From an uncultured Clostridia bacterium (GTDB taxonomy: Bacteria; Bacillota; Clostridia; Oscillospirales; Oscillospiraceae): DNA of 15,624 nt. The notes under the pieces are model-generated. The model saw only the letters and a list, made by a program, of their open reading frames with translations. It had not been told where the DNA came from and did not search any database. The position numbers and the translations under genes were made by a program. Shown here one piece after another: positions 7,838 through 14,150 of this stretch. The stretch lies in NCBI GenBank assembly GCA_938023775.1, contig CALJDB010000254.1:1-15624 (forward strand), read 5' to 3'. The first letter of the stretch is position 1; every line of letters starts with the position of its first letter.

Positions 7838-7893
7838 AAAGGCGCAGCCGAGGGAAAACCCGATTGAAGGGTTCTCCCCCCGGCTGCGCCTTT
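7838..7893. terminator. Large bidirectional terminator between mobB and the glp operon
   Basis: A 13-bp perfect outer stem, AAAGGCGCAGCCG (7838-7850) with CGGCTGCGCCTTT (7881-7893). It continues into an inner GGGAAAACCC/GGGTTCTCCC stem with one mismatch and a 7-nt loop. T-runs follow on both strands (TTTGCTTGTTTTT on plus; TTTTTCTG on minus), as expected between two converging genes. A small ACGCT/AGCGT stem lies just before it at 7817-7830. Confidence 0.88.
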
Positions 7894-7923
7894 GCTTGTT
7901 TTTCCGCGGGTACGGCGAATTTC

Positions 7924-8277
7924 TTAAACCCGCTCCATATCCCGCGTCGCGATGACGTCGACGCCGGTGCCGAGCAGATCGGGCAGCAGAACATCCCCGA
8001 TATGGACCGGGGCGGCGGCGGTCACGGCGTTGATCGCCGCCATCGCCTCGGACATTTTGTCCTTCGGGATGGGCGCGGCGGTGCGGACCGGGACGCGGGG
8101 CAGCGCGCCGCCGGTGAGACGGACGGTGGTCGTCAGCGTGCGCGTCGGGGCGCAGAGCTCCGCCTTGCCGTATTCCGCGCCGCGGGGACAGGCGTTGCCG
8201 CGCACGGCGTAGTCCTTCGCTTCGTCCACGGTCAGATGGCAGCCGCGGGGACAGACGATGCATGTCAGTTCGGTCAT
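7924..8277 (-). CDS. DUF1667 small cysteine-rich protein, third subunit of the glp flavoprotein operon
   Basis: A 117-residue soluble protein recognised as DUF1667-like. It opens with TCIVCPRGCHL, giving Cys6, Cys9 and Cys13, with a further cysteine in NACPRGAEYG about 20 residues later. The remainder is a compact domain with no membrane segment. The four cysteines suggest a bound iron-sulfur cluster, or possibly zinc; this is inference. The ATG overlaps the stop of the preceding flavoprotein gene (ATGA), and AAGGAGG lies 7 nt upstream, so the two are made together. DUF1667 genes are known to travel with GlpA-like and FAD/NAD oxidoreductase genes in anaerobic bacteria. That makes an electron-transfer subunit likely here, but the biochemical role is not established from sequence. 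Confidence 0.85.
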   Translation of the reverse strand: MTELTCIVCPRGCHLTVDEAKDYAVRGNACPRGAEYGKAELCAPTRTLTTTVRLTGGALPRVPVRTAAPIPKDKMSEAMAAINAVTAAAPVHIGDVLLPDLLGTGVDVIATRDMERV

Positions 8278-9551
8278 TTTTCCGCCTCCTTTTCCTCTCC
8301 GGCGCAGACGGTGATGGGTCCGTCCGCCGGGTCGAGCGCTTCCACGAGCTTCGCCGGGAGCAGCAGCTTCACCATCTCGCTGCTCGTCATGAACGGGCGG
8401 CGGAAGCGCGCGATCTGCTTTTCTCCCTGATACACGGTGACGGCGGCGGTGTCGCCGTAATGCCCCTTCACGCGGAAGGAGAGCTCGATGCCCCTGCCGA
8501 GATTCGCCTTGCGCGCATAGCCCGGCACGGTGTAATTAACGCCCTCGCCGGGGCAGATCTCCAGCGTCTCGCCCTCCGGCACGGGTCCTTCCAGCACGCG
8601 CGCCGCGGCGGCGCGCCCGGCGCGGACGCTCTCCTCCGTCACGAAGTCGACGAGGTCATGGACCTGAAGCGCGTTGCCGCAGGCGAAGATGCCGGGGACG
8701 CAGGTTTCGTTGTTTTCGTACACGACCGCGCCGCCGGTGCGTCCGAGCGGGATGCCCGCCTGACGCGCAAGCTCGTTTTCCGGGATGAGCCCGATGGAGA
8801 GCAGCAGCGTGTCGCAGTCAAAGGTCTTTTCCGTGCCGGGGATGACGCGGCGCTGCGCGTCCACCTCCGCGGCGACGACCTGCTCCACGCGGTGCGCCCC
8901 GCGCACGTCCGTCACCGTGTGGCGCAGCAGCAGGGGAATGTCAAAGTCGACGAGGCACTGCTGCACATTGCGCGCCAGACCGTCCGGGCGGTCGCCCGCG
9001 CCGATGCAGGCGAGCACCTTCGCGCCCTCTAACGTCATGCGCCGCGCCATGATAAGGCCGATGTCGCCCGTGCCGCGGATAACGACGCGGCGGCCGACGG
9101 AGAGCCCCAGCAGATTCATATACATCTGCGCCGTTCCGGCGGTGAACACGCCGGCGCACCGCGCGCCGGGAATGCCGACCGCGCCGCGGGCGCGCTCGCG
9201 GCAGCCCATGGCGAGCACGATCGTGTCCGCGCTGAGCGCCTCCACCCCGGCGGCGGAGCTCACGAACACCTCGCGCTCCGGCGTCAGCTGGAGCACCATC
9301 GTGTCCGTTTTGACCTCCACGCCCGTGGCGGCGAGCAGCTCGATGAAGCGCCCGGCGTATTCCGGACCGGTGAGCTCCTCCTTGAAGCGGTGGAGCCCGA
9401 AGCCGTTATGGATGCACTGGTTCAGGATCCCGCCGAGCGACTTGTCGCGCTCGATGACGAGGACGGAGCGGAGACCCGCCTCCCACGCGGCGTGTGCCGC
9501 GGCGAGCCCCGCGGGACCGCCGCCGATGACGATGAGCTGATAATGCTTCAA
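8274..9551 (-). CDS. FAD/NAD(P)-dependent oxidoreductase, second flavoprotein of the glp operon
   Basis: A 425-residue two-dinucleotide-fold flavoprotein of the pyridine-nucleotide disulfide oxidoreductase superfamily. The FAD site is IGGGPAG (9-15). The second Rossmann motif for NAD(P) is RGTGDIG (159-165), and the closing FAD motif is GIFACGN (287-293). There is one cysteine at 46 where thioredoxin reductases do not place their pair, and no CxxC. It is therefore an electron-transfer dehydrogenase rather than a disulfide reductase. It resembles the FAD/NAD subunits of opine oxidase, hydrogen cyanide synthase and three-subunit proline dehydrogenases. The start is TTG (9549-9551), supported by GGGAGG 9 nt upstream and by the TTGA overlap with the stop of the GlpA-like gene. 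It probably passes electrons between the GlpA-like subunit and NAD(H). Confidence 0.88.
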   Translation of the reverse strand: MKHYQLIVIGGGPAGLAAAHAAWEAGLRSVLVIERDKSLGGILNQCIHNGFGLHRFKEELTGPEYAGRFIELLAATGVEVKTDTMVLQLTPEREVFVSSAAGVEALSADTIVLAMGCRERARGAVGIPGARCAGVFTAGTAQMYMNLLGLSVGRRVVIRGTGDIGLIMARRMTLEGAKVLACIGAGDRPDGLARNVQQCLVDFDIPLLLRHTVTDVRGAHRVEQVVAAEVDAQRRVIPGTEKTFDCDTLLLSIGLIPENELARQAGIPLGRTGGAVVYENNETCVPGIFACGNALQVHDLVDFVTEESVRAGRAAAARVLEGPVPEGETLEICPGEGVNYTVPGYARKANLGRGIELSFRVKGHYGDTAAVTVYQGEKQIARFRRPFMTSSEMVKLLLPAKLVEALDPADGPITVCAGEEKEAEK

Positions 9552-10993
9552 AGGTGCGCGCCTCCCTTCGTCTCGTTGGTCAGAATTTCGCTGCCCGGCT
9601 CCTCCAGACAGACCTCCAGCCAGTCCAGCCCCAGCTCGCGCACGAGCAGCTCATGGACCTTTGGCGAGCAGAAGCCGCCCTGACAGCGGCCGAGCCCGGC
9701 TCCGGTGCGGCGCTTGACCGCGCCGATGCTGCGCGGCGGGATCGGGCTGCGCAGCGCCGCGACGATCTCGCCCTCCGTCACCGTTTCGCAGCGGCAGACG
9801 ACGCGGCCGTAAGCCGGTTCGAGCGCGATGACGGCGTTTTTCTCCTCCATGGAGAGCTCCTTAAAGCGCACGCGGCGGCGCGTATCGAGCACTTCCGCCT
9901 TCTCGCGCAGCGCCAGCCCGTCGGCGCGGAGCATTTCTACAACGTCCTCCGCAATGGCGGGGGCGGCGGTGAGTCCGGGGCTCTTGATCCCGGCGAGGTC
10001 GATGAAGCCGGGGTAAGCCGCGCTTTCGCCGATGATGAAGTCGTCGCGGTCGGAGTTGGCGCGCACGCCGGCAAAGTTGCGGATATTCTGCCGCAGGTCC
10101 ACGCCGGGAACGCTGCGCCGCGCGGCGGCGGCAATGGCGGCGAGACCGGCGGCGTCCGTGCTGCGGTCGTCCGCCGCGCCGACGGCGGCGTCCGGCCCGA
10201 CGATGAGGTTGCCGTGGACCGTCGGGGACACGAGCACGCCCTTGCCCTTTTCGTTCGGGCACTGGAACACCGTGCAGCCGACGCGCCCGCCCTCGCTCTT
10301 GTCGAGCAGATAATACTGCCCGCGGGTGGGGATGATTCTGTAGTCCGGTTCCTCCAGCAGAGCGCGCACCGCGGCGGCGTCCACGCCCGCGGCGGAGACG
10401 ACGAAGCGCGATTCATATTCCGCGCCGTCCTCCGTCTTCACGAGAAACGTGCCGTATTCGGTCCGCTCGATCGCCGTGACGCGCGCGCGGAGGTGCAGCT
10501 CCACCCCGTTGCGCACGGCGGTCTCCGCCATCGCGAGCGTGTATTCCCATGGGCAGATGATGCCCGCGGAGGGCGCCCAGAGCGCGGCGGCGACCGTCTC
10601 GGCGAGCTCCGGCTCGCGCGCACGCGCCTCCTCGCCGCTCAAAATCTCCAGCCCCGGCACGCCGTTAGCGCAGCCGCGGTCATAGAGCTTCTGCAAATGC
10701 GCCCGGTCGCCCTCGTCAAAGGCGAGGACCATGCTGCCGCAGGGCAGATAGGGCACGTCGAGCCGGGCGCAGATCTCCGGCGCGAGTGCCGCGCCGCGGA
10801 CGTTGAGCCGCGCCATATCGGTGCCCGGCGCGGGGTCGTAGCCCGCGTGGATAATGGCGCTGTTGGCGCGGCTCGTGCCGACGGCGACGTCGCTCCCCGC
10901 CTCCAGCACGGCGACGCGCAGATCGTAGCGCGCGAGGGTGTAAGCACAGGCTGCGCCGGTCACGCCGCAGCCGATGATCAATACGTCTATCAT
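9548..10993 (-). CDS. glpA: GlpA-like FAD-dependent glycerol-3-phosphate dehydrogenase with C-terminal [2Fe-2S] BFD domain
   Basis: A 481-residue DAO-family flavoprotein. Residues 1-13 carry the FAD-binding fold with [22 protein letters not shown] follows at about 42-55, a segment shared by GlpA and L-2-hydroxyglutarate oxidase-like enzymes. RGQYYLLDK and GNLIVGPDA lie in the substrate domain. A C-terminal BFD-type [2Fe-2S] domain contains CRC (Cys400, Cys402) and CQGGFC (Cys437, Cys442). The adjacent divergent glpK makes glycerol 3-phosphate the most likely substrate, which would be oxidised to dihydroxyacetone phosphate. The sequence alone cannot exclude another 2-hydroxy acid. No membrane anchor is seen, and no glpC is present. 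It is the first gene of a three-gene overlapping operon. The ribosome site AAGGAAGGAA is rather far (about 12 nt). Confidence 0.82.
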   Translation of the reverse strand: MIDVLIIGCGVTGAACAYTLARYDLRVAVLEAGSDVAVGTSRANSAIIHAGYDPAPGTDMARLNVRGAALAPEICARLDVPYLPCGSMVLAFDEGDRAHLQKLYDRGCANGVPGLEILSGEEARAREPELAETVAAALWAPSAGIICPWEYTLAMAETAVRNGVELHLRARVTAIERTEYGTFLVKTEDGAEYESRFVVSAAGVDAAAVRALLEEPDYRIIPTRGQYYLLDKSEGGRVGCTVFQCPNEKGKGVLVSPTVHGNLIVGPDAAVGAADDRSTDAAGLAAIAAAARRSVPGVDLRQNIRNFAGVRANSDRDDFIIGESAAYPGFIDLAGIKSPGLTAAPAIAEDVVEMLRADGLALREKAEVLDTRRRVRFKELSMEEKNAVIALEPAYGRVVCRCETVTEGEIVAALRSPIPPRSIGAVKRRTGAGLGRCQGGFCSPKVHELLVRELGLDWLEVCLEEPGSEILTNETKGGAHL

Positions 10994-11020
10994 ACGAAAA
11001 AGCCGTTCCTTCCTTTTTTC

Positions 11021-11049
11021 TTGACAAGGCTATTTTACTTTGGGATAAT
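11021..11049 (+). promoter_or_regulatory. Promoter of glpK
   Basis: Perfect TTGACA (11021-11026), 17-nt spacer, GATAAT (11044-11049, 5/6). The expected start is near 11056, giving a leader of about 40 nt. It is interlaced with the divergent glpA-operon promoter. Confidence 0.85.
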
Positions 11050-11060
11050 GGTGTTGTCAA
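11032..11060 (-). promoter_or_regulatory. Promoter of the glpA-like operon
   Basis: On the minus strand, perfect TTGACA (11055-11060), 17-nt spacer, TAAAAT (11032-11037, 5/6). It shares 18 bp with the glpK promoter. Each -35 box covers the predicted start site of the other promoter, so the two cannot be bound by polymerase at once. Confidence 0.82.
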
Positions 11061-11095
11061 TCAACAAAAACGCTCTTTGGGGAGGTTATCCGCAT

Positions 11096-12583
11096 ATGAA
11101 GCAGTATGTCATCGCGCTCGATCAGGGCACGACGAGCTCCCGCGCCATCGTGTTTGACCGGGAGCAGAATATTCTCGGTATGGCGCAGAAGGAGTTCACC
11201 CAGTTTTACCCCAAGCCCGGCTGGGTGGAGCACAACGCGATGGAGCTTTATTCCAGCCTCGTCTCCGTCATGGCGGAGGTCGTCGCGAAATGCGACCTCA
11301 CGGGCGCGGACATTGCCTGCATCGGGCTCACGAACCAGCGCGAGACGACCATCGTCTGGGACCGCGACACGGGAACGCCGGTCTATAATGCCATCGTGTG
11401 GCAGTGCCGCCGCACGGCGGAGCTCTGCGAGGAGATCAAGCGAAACCGCGAGCTCACGGACTATATCCGCGAGAGCACGGGTCTGCTCGTGGACGCTTAC
11501 TTTTCCGCGACGAAGATCAAGTGGATCCTAGATAACGTCCCCGACGCGCGCAAGAAGGCGGAGCAGGGGCGGCTGCTGTTCGGCACGGTGGACTCGTGGA
11601 TTCTCTGGAAGCTCACCGGCGGGCGCGTCCACGTCACGGACCGCACGAACGCCTCGCGCACGATGCTCTTCAACATCCACGAAATGGCGTGGGACGCGCG
11701 TCTGTGCCGCGAGCTGGATATCCCGATGAGCATGCTCCCGGAGGTGCGCAGCTCCAGCGAGATTTACGGCACGACGGACATTCAGGGCGCCGCCGTGCCC
11801 ATCAGCGGCATCGCCGGCGACCAGCAGGCGTCGCTTTTCGGGCAGGCATGCCTCGACGCCGGACAGGTCAAGAACACTTACGGCACGGGCTGCTTCCTGC
11901 TCATGAACACCGGCGGCGACTGCGTTGCGAGCCGCAACGGGCTCGTCACCACCGTGGCGGCGAGCGCGGGCGGCAGCGTGCAGTATGCGCTCGAGGGCAG
12001 CGTCTTTGTCGGCGGTGCGGTCATCCAGTGGGTGCGCGACGAGCTGGGGCTCATCCGCGAGGCGGCGGACAGCGAATATTTCGCCCGCAAGGTGGCGGAC
12101 ACCGGCGGGGTCTACCTCGTCCCGGCGTTCACGGGGCTCGGCGCGCCCTACTGGGATATGTACGCCCGCGGCGCGATCTTGGGCCTCACGCGCGGCACGA
12201 AGCGCGAGCACATCATCCGCGCGGCGCTGGAGTCCGTCGCGTTCCAGTCTGCGGACCTCGTTGCCGCGATGGAGAAGGACACCGGCAGCGCCATCGGCGA
12301 GCTGCGCGTGGACGGCGGCGCGTCGCGCAACGGCTTTCTGATGCAGTTCCAGTCCGACGTGCTTGATAAGCGCGTCTGCCGCAGCGCCGTCGGGGAGACG
12401 ACCGCCCTCGGCGCGGCCTGCCTCGCCGGGCTCGCCGTCGGCGTCTGGCGCGACACGGAGGAGCTGAAGAACGTCTGGCGCGCAGACCGCGTCTTCGTCC
12501 CCGAGCTGGACGACCGCTCCCGCGAAGCCGCCCTCGCCGGCTGGCACCGCGCCGTCGGCAGAAGCCTCGACTGGGAGAAATAA
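11096..12583 (+). CDS. glpK: Glycerol kinase
   Basis: FGGY-family kinase converting glycerol and ATP to glycerol 3-phosphate in the cytoplasm. At 495 residues it is full length. The N-terminal phosphate loop is [14 protein letters not shown] (8-21), with substrate residues NQRETT (80-85). FGGY signature 1 lies at [11 protein letters not shown] (137-147). The catalytic base region is [13 protein letters not shown] with Asp242. Signature 2 covers [15 protein letters not shown], and the adenosine site is [13 protein letters not shown]. The start at 11096 has GGGGAGG 10 nt upstream; the frame is open far upstream only because it runs antisense through glpA. The loop at about 222-235 lacks the histidine that the phosphotransferase protein HPr phosphorylates in many low-GC Firmicutes. 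It is divergent from the GlpA-like operon. Confidence 0.98.
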   Translation: MKQYVIALDQGTTSSRAIVFDREQNILGMAQKEFTQFYPKPGWVEHNAMELYSSLVSVMAEVVAKCDLTGADIACIGLTNQRETTIVWDRDTGTPVYNAIVWQCRRTAELCEEIKRNRELTDYIRESTGLLVDAYFSATKIKWILDNVPDARKKAEQGRLLFGTVDSWILWKLTGGRVHVTDRTNASRTMLFNIHEMAWDARLCRELDIPMSMLPEVRSSSEIYGTTDIQGAAVPISGIAGDQQASLFGQACLDAGQVKNTYGTGCFLLMNTGGDCVASRNGLVTTVAASAGGSVQYALEGSVFVGGAVIQWVRDELGLIREAADSEYFARKVADTGGVYLVPAFTGLGAPYWDMYARGAILGLTRGTKREHIIRAALESVAFQSADLVAAMEKDTGSAIGELRVDGGASRNGFLMQFQSDVLDKRVCRSAVGETTALGAACLAGLAVGVWRDTEELKNVWRADRVFVPELDDRSREAALAGWHRAVGRSLDWEK

Positions 12584-12604
12584 AAAAATCCCGCAGGGAA
12601 AATG

Positions 12605-12643
12605 AAATGCATCCCAAAGCGCCATGCTTTTGGGGTGCATTTT
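12605..12643. terminator. Probable bidirectional terminator between glpK and the Lgt-like gene
   Basis: AAATGCATCCCAAAGC (12605-12620) pairs with GCTTTTGGGGTGCATTT (12626-12643 region) with one G-U pair and one bulged base around a 5-nt loop. Short T-runs follow (ATTTTA on plus; ATTTCATTTT on minus). It lies between convergent genes, as expected. Confidence 0.7.
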
Positions 12644-12664
12644 ACAGCATTCGGGCTTTTCGCG

Positions 12665-13396
12665 TCAGCCCTTGCTGACGGCGCGGCTCCGCGCCTTTCT
12701 CCGCCCGCAGAGCAGAATTGCAAGCCCTGCCGCCGCAGCGGCGAGACTTGCCCACTGGGAGGTGGAAAGCCCAAGGGCAAAGCCGCGCAGCGCGTCGCCG
12801 CGGAGAAACTCGTCGGTGAAGCGGACGAGGGCGTAAAGCGCGAGATAGAGCCCCAGCAGCCGCCCGCGGAGGACGCCCTTTCGCCGCAGACGGTCCATCA
12901 GGAAAAACAGCAGCAGGCAGCAGGCGCTCTCCAGCAGCTGGACCGGGAAGCGGCGGACGCCGTTCGCGATCTCCAGCGGCGAGCGCGTGAAGACGAAACC
13001 GAAGCGGCTCTCCACGCCGAAGCAGCAGCCGCCGAGAAAGCAGCCGACGCGCCCGAAGGCGTGGAACAGCGGGACAAAGCAGGCGGCGATGTCCGCATAG
13101 AGCGCCATGGGGCGCTTCGCCGCGCGGACATAGATCACGCCGCCGACCGCGCCGCCGAGGAGCCCGCCGTAAAACACGCCGCCGCCGAGCCAGACCGCGA
13201 GCGCCCGCAGCGCCTCGCGCGGCGACGCTGCCTCCGCCACCGCGGCGGAGAGCAGGAACAGTATCATCCGGTTATCGTCCTCACCGGCGCGCCGCGCCGC
13301 ACGGCAGGCATACCAGCCAGCCACCAGCCCCCCGGCGATCGCCAGAACGACGTACATATAGATTTCTCGTCCGAACAGGGTGAATGAGGGAAACAA
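12665..13396 (-). CDS. Prolipoprotein diacylglyceryl transferase family protein (non-canonical Lgt)
   Basis: A 243-residue polytopic membrane protein with about seven hydrophobic segments, of the Lgt family. Canonical Lgt moves diacylglycerol from phosphatidylglycerol to the lipobox cysteine of lipoproteins. Family landmarks: YGGLLGG (76-82); HAFGRVGCFLGGCCFG (112-127), with Arg116 at the position of the essential GR arginine; FPVQLLES (150-157); and ALVRFTDEFLRG (189-200), with Arg192 matching the second essential arginine. Two departures are visible. The usual HGG reads YGG at Tyr76, and the usual GRxGNF reads GRVGCF at Cys119. The start is TTG (13394-13396) with a perfect AAGGAGG 8 nt upstream. 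A palindromic repeat begins directly behind that ribosome site. It could be a paralogue with altered activity rather than the housekeeping lgt. Confidence 0.8.
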   Translation of the reverse strand: MFPSFTLFGREIYMYVVLAIAGGLVAGWYACRAARRAGEDDNRMILFLLSAAVAEAASPREALRALAVWLGGGVFYGGLLGGAVGGVIYVRAAKRPMALYADIAACFVPLFHAFGRVGCFLGGCCFGVESRFGFVFTRSPLEIANGVRRFPVQLLESACCLLLFFLMDRLRRKGVLRGRLLGLYLALYALVRFTDEFLRGDALRGFALGLSTSQWASLAAAAAGLAILLCGRRKARSRAVSKG

Positions 13397-13410
13397 GGTC
13401 AGGTCCTCCT

Positions 13411-13570
13411 TTTAAAGGCTCCCGAAGTGCAAGGGGAGCTGGCGCGGCGCAGCCGCGACTGAGGGGTTGTAAGCTTACGAAACATCCAAGCTTGGTGTTT
13501 TCGGCAGCTTACAACCCTCCAGTCAGCGCTTGCGCGCTGACAGCCTCCCTTGCACAGGGAGGCCTTTAAA
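13411..13570. repeat. 160-bp palindromic MITE-like repeat element
   Basis: Both ends carry TTTAAAGGC / GCCTTTAAA as terminal inverted repeats (13411-13419 and 13562-13570). The two arms, about 65 bp each, are imperfect reverse complements along their length, including TGCAAGGG, a GACTG segment followed by a G-run, and GTTGTAAGCT. The centre contains a further palindrome, CCAAGCTTGG. Each arm also folds alone, for example GCCTCCCT/AGGGAGGC (13543-13550 and 13556-13563) and GTCAGCGC/GCGCTGAC (13522-13529 and 13534-13541). There is no open frame of note, so it is non-autonomous. From memory, similar arms recur in gut Oscillospiraceae genomes; this was not checked. Confidence 0.8.
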
Positions 13571-13594
13571 CTCGCGGCGCTTCTCTATAAACCG

Positions 13595-13629
13595 GGACCC
13601 GTGCTCTTCCCATAGAAAAGCACGGGTCC
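13595..13629 (-). terminator. Probable terminator after the DUF4190-type gene
   Basis: An 11-bp perfect stem, GGACCCGTGCT (13595-13605) with AGCACGGGTCC (13619-13629), and a 13-nt loop. On the minus strand it is followed by CGGTTTATAG, a poor U-tract, so it may leak into the Lgt-like gene. On the plus strand a run of seven T lies 12 nt beyond. Confidence 0.55.
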
Positions 13630-13655
13630 TTGGCTTATCGGTTTTTTTGCGGGAA

Positions 13656-14000
13656 TTACATAGCGCCGAGACCGGCGAGGGCGCAGGCGGCGGCAGCGCC
13701 GGCGGCGATGGTGCAGATGATGCCGATGACCTCGCAGGCGGTGCCGATGATGCCGAGGACGAAGCCGGCGGTCGCAAGACCGGTCGGGACGCCGGCGGCA
13801 GCGGCCTTCTGGCGCGCCTTCACGCCGAAGATGATGCCGAGGATGGCGCAGACGAGGGTGAAATACTTGACGACGGGGATCCAAGCGCCGACAATGCCCA
13901 GAATACCGAGCACGAGCGCTGCGATGGACATGCCCTTGCTGTCGTCCACGACTTCGGAGTTCACATTCTGCTCTTCGAACTGGTTGTTGTTTTCATCCAT
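13656..14000 (-). CDS. Small DUF4190-type membrane protein
   Basis: A 114-residue protein with an acidic, Asn-rich N-terminus (1-23) and no signal peptide. Three hydrophobic stretches follow: about 24-42, 45-60 and 76-104. The segments GMSIAALVLGILGIVGAW and YFTLVCAILGIIFGVKARQK, then TGLATAGFVLGIIG, match the repeating pattern of DUF4190 proteins. It is probably an integral inner-membrane protein with a short cytoplasmic head; the function is unknown. The ATG at 13998-14000 has AGAGGTG 8 nt upstream. It is transcribed alone from a strong promoter and ends in a hairpin. Confidence 0.82.
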   Translation of the reverse strand: MDENNNQFEEQNVNSEVVDDSKGMSIAALVLGILGIVGAWIPVVKYFTLVCAILGIIFGVKARQKAAAAGVPTGLATAGFVLGIIGTACEVIGIICTIAAGAAAACALAGLGAM

Positions 14001-14029
14001 AACGAAAACACCTCTTTCTCTTTTTTCTC

Positions 14030-14058
14030 ATCTTATCAAATGCGGCGGGAAATGTCAA
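14030..14058 (-). promoter_or_regulatory. Promoter of the DUF4190-type gene
   Basis: On the minus strand, perfect TTGACA (14053-14058), 17-nt spacer, TAAGAT (14030-14035). The predicted leader is about 25 nt. Confidence 0.8.
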
Positions 14059-14061
14059 CCG

Positions 14062-14120
14062 AAAAAAATCAATACGCCGACCCCGGCGCACGCCCCCTTT
14101 CGAGGACGCGCGCCGGGGTC
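14062..14120 (-). terminator. Terminator of the sugar-isomerase-like gene
   Basis: A perfect 11-bp GC-rich stem (GACCCCGGCGC 14079-14089 with GCGCCGGGGTC 14110-14120) and a 20-nt loop. A run of seven T follows about 10 nt later on the minus strand. It lies 30 bp after the stop codon and just before the next promoter. Confidence 0.7.
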
Positions 14121-14150
14121 AAAAATTTGCGCAGAGATGAGAGAAATCAA

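Noticed and set aside
9554..11095. Long open frame running into glpK from the left, making an apparent 1009-residue protein
   Set aside because: The extra part is antisense to the GlpA-like gene. glpK has a clear ribosome site, promoter and family-standard start at 11096.
12664..12679. GTCAGC/GCTGAC stem at the end of the Lgt-like gene as its terminator
   Set aside because: It lies in the last codons and is followed by GCGAAAAG on the minus strand with no U-run. The hairpin at 12605-12643 is the better terminator.
13411..13570. CRISPR repeat or attachment site reading of the palindromic region
   Set aside because: There are only two inverted arms, no direct repeats with spacers, and no cas, integrase or tRNA gene nearby.
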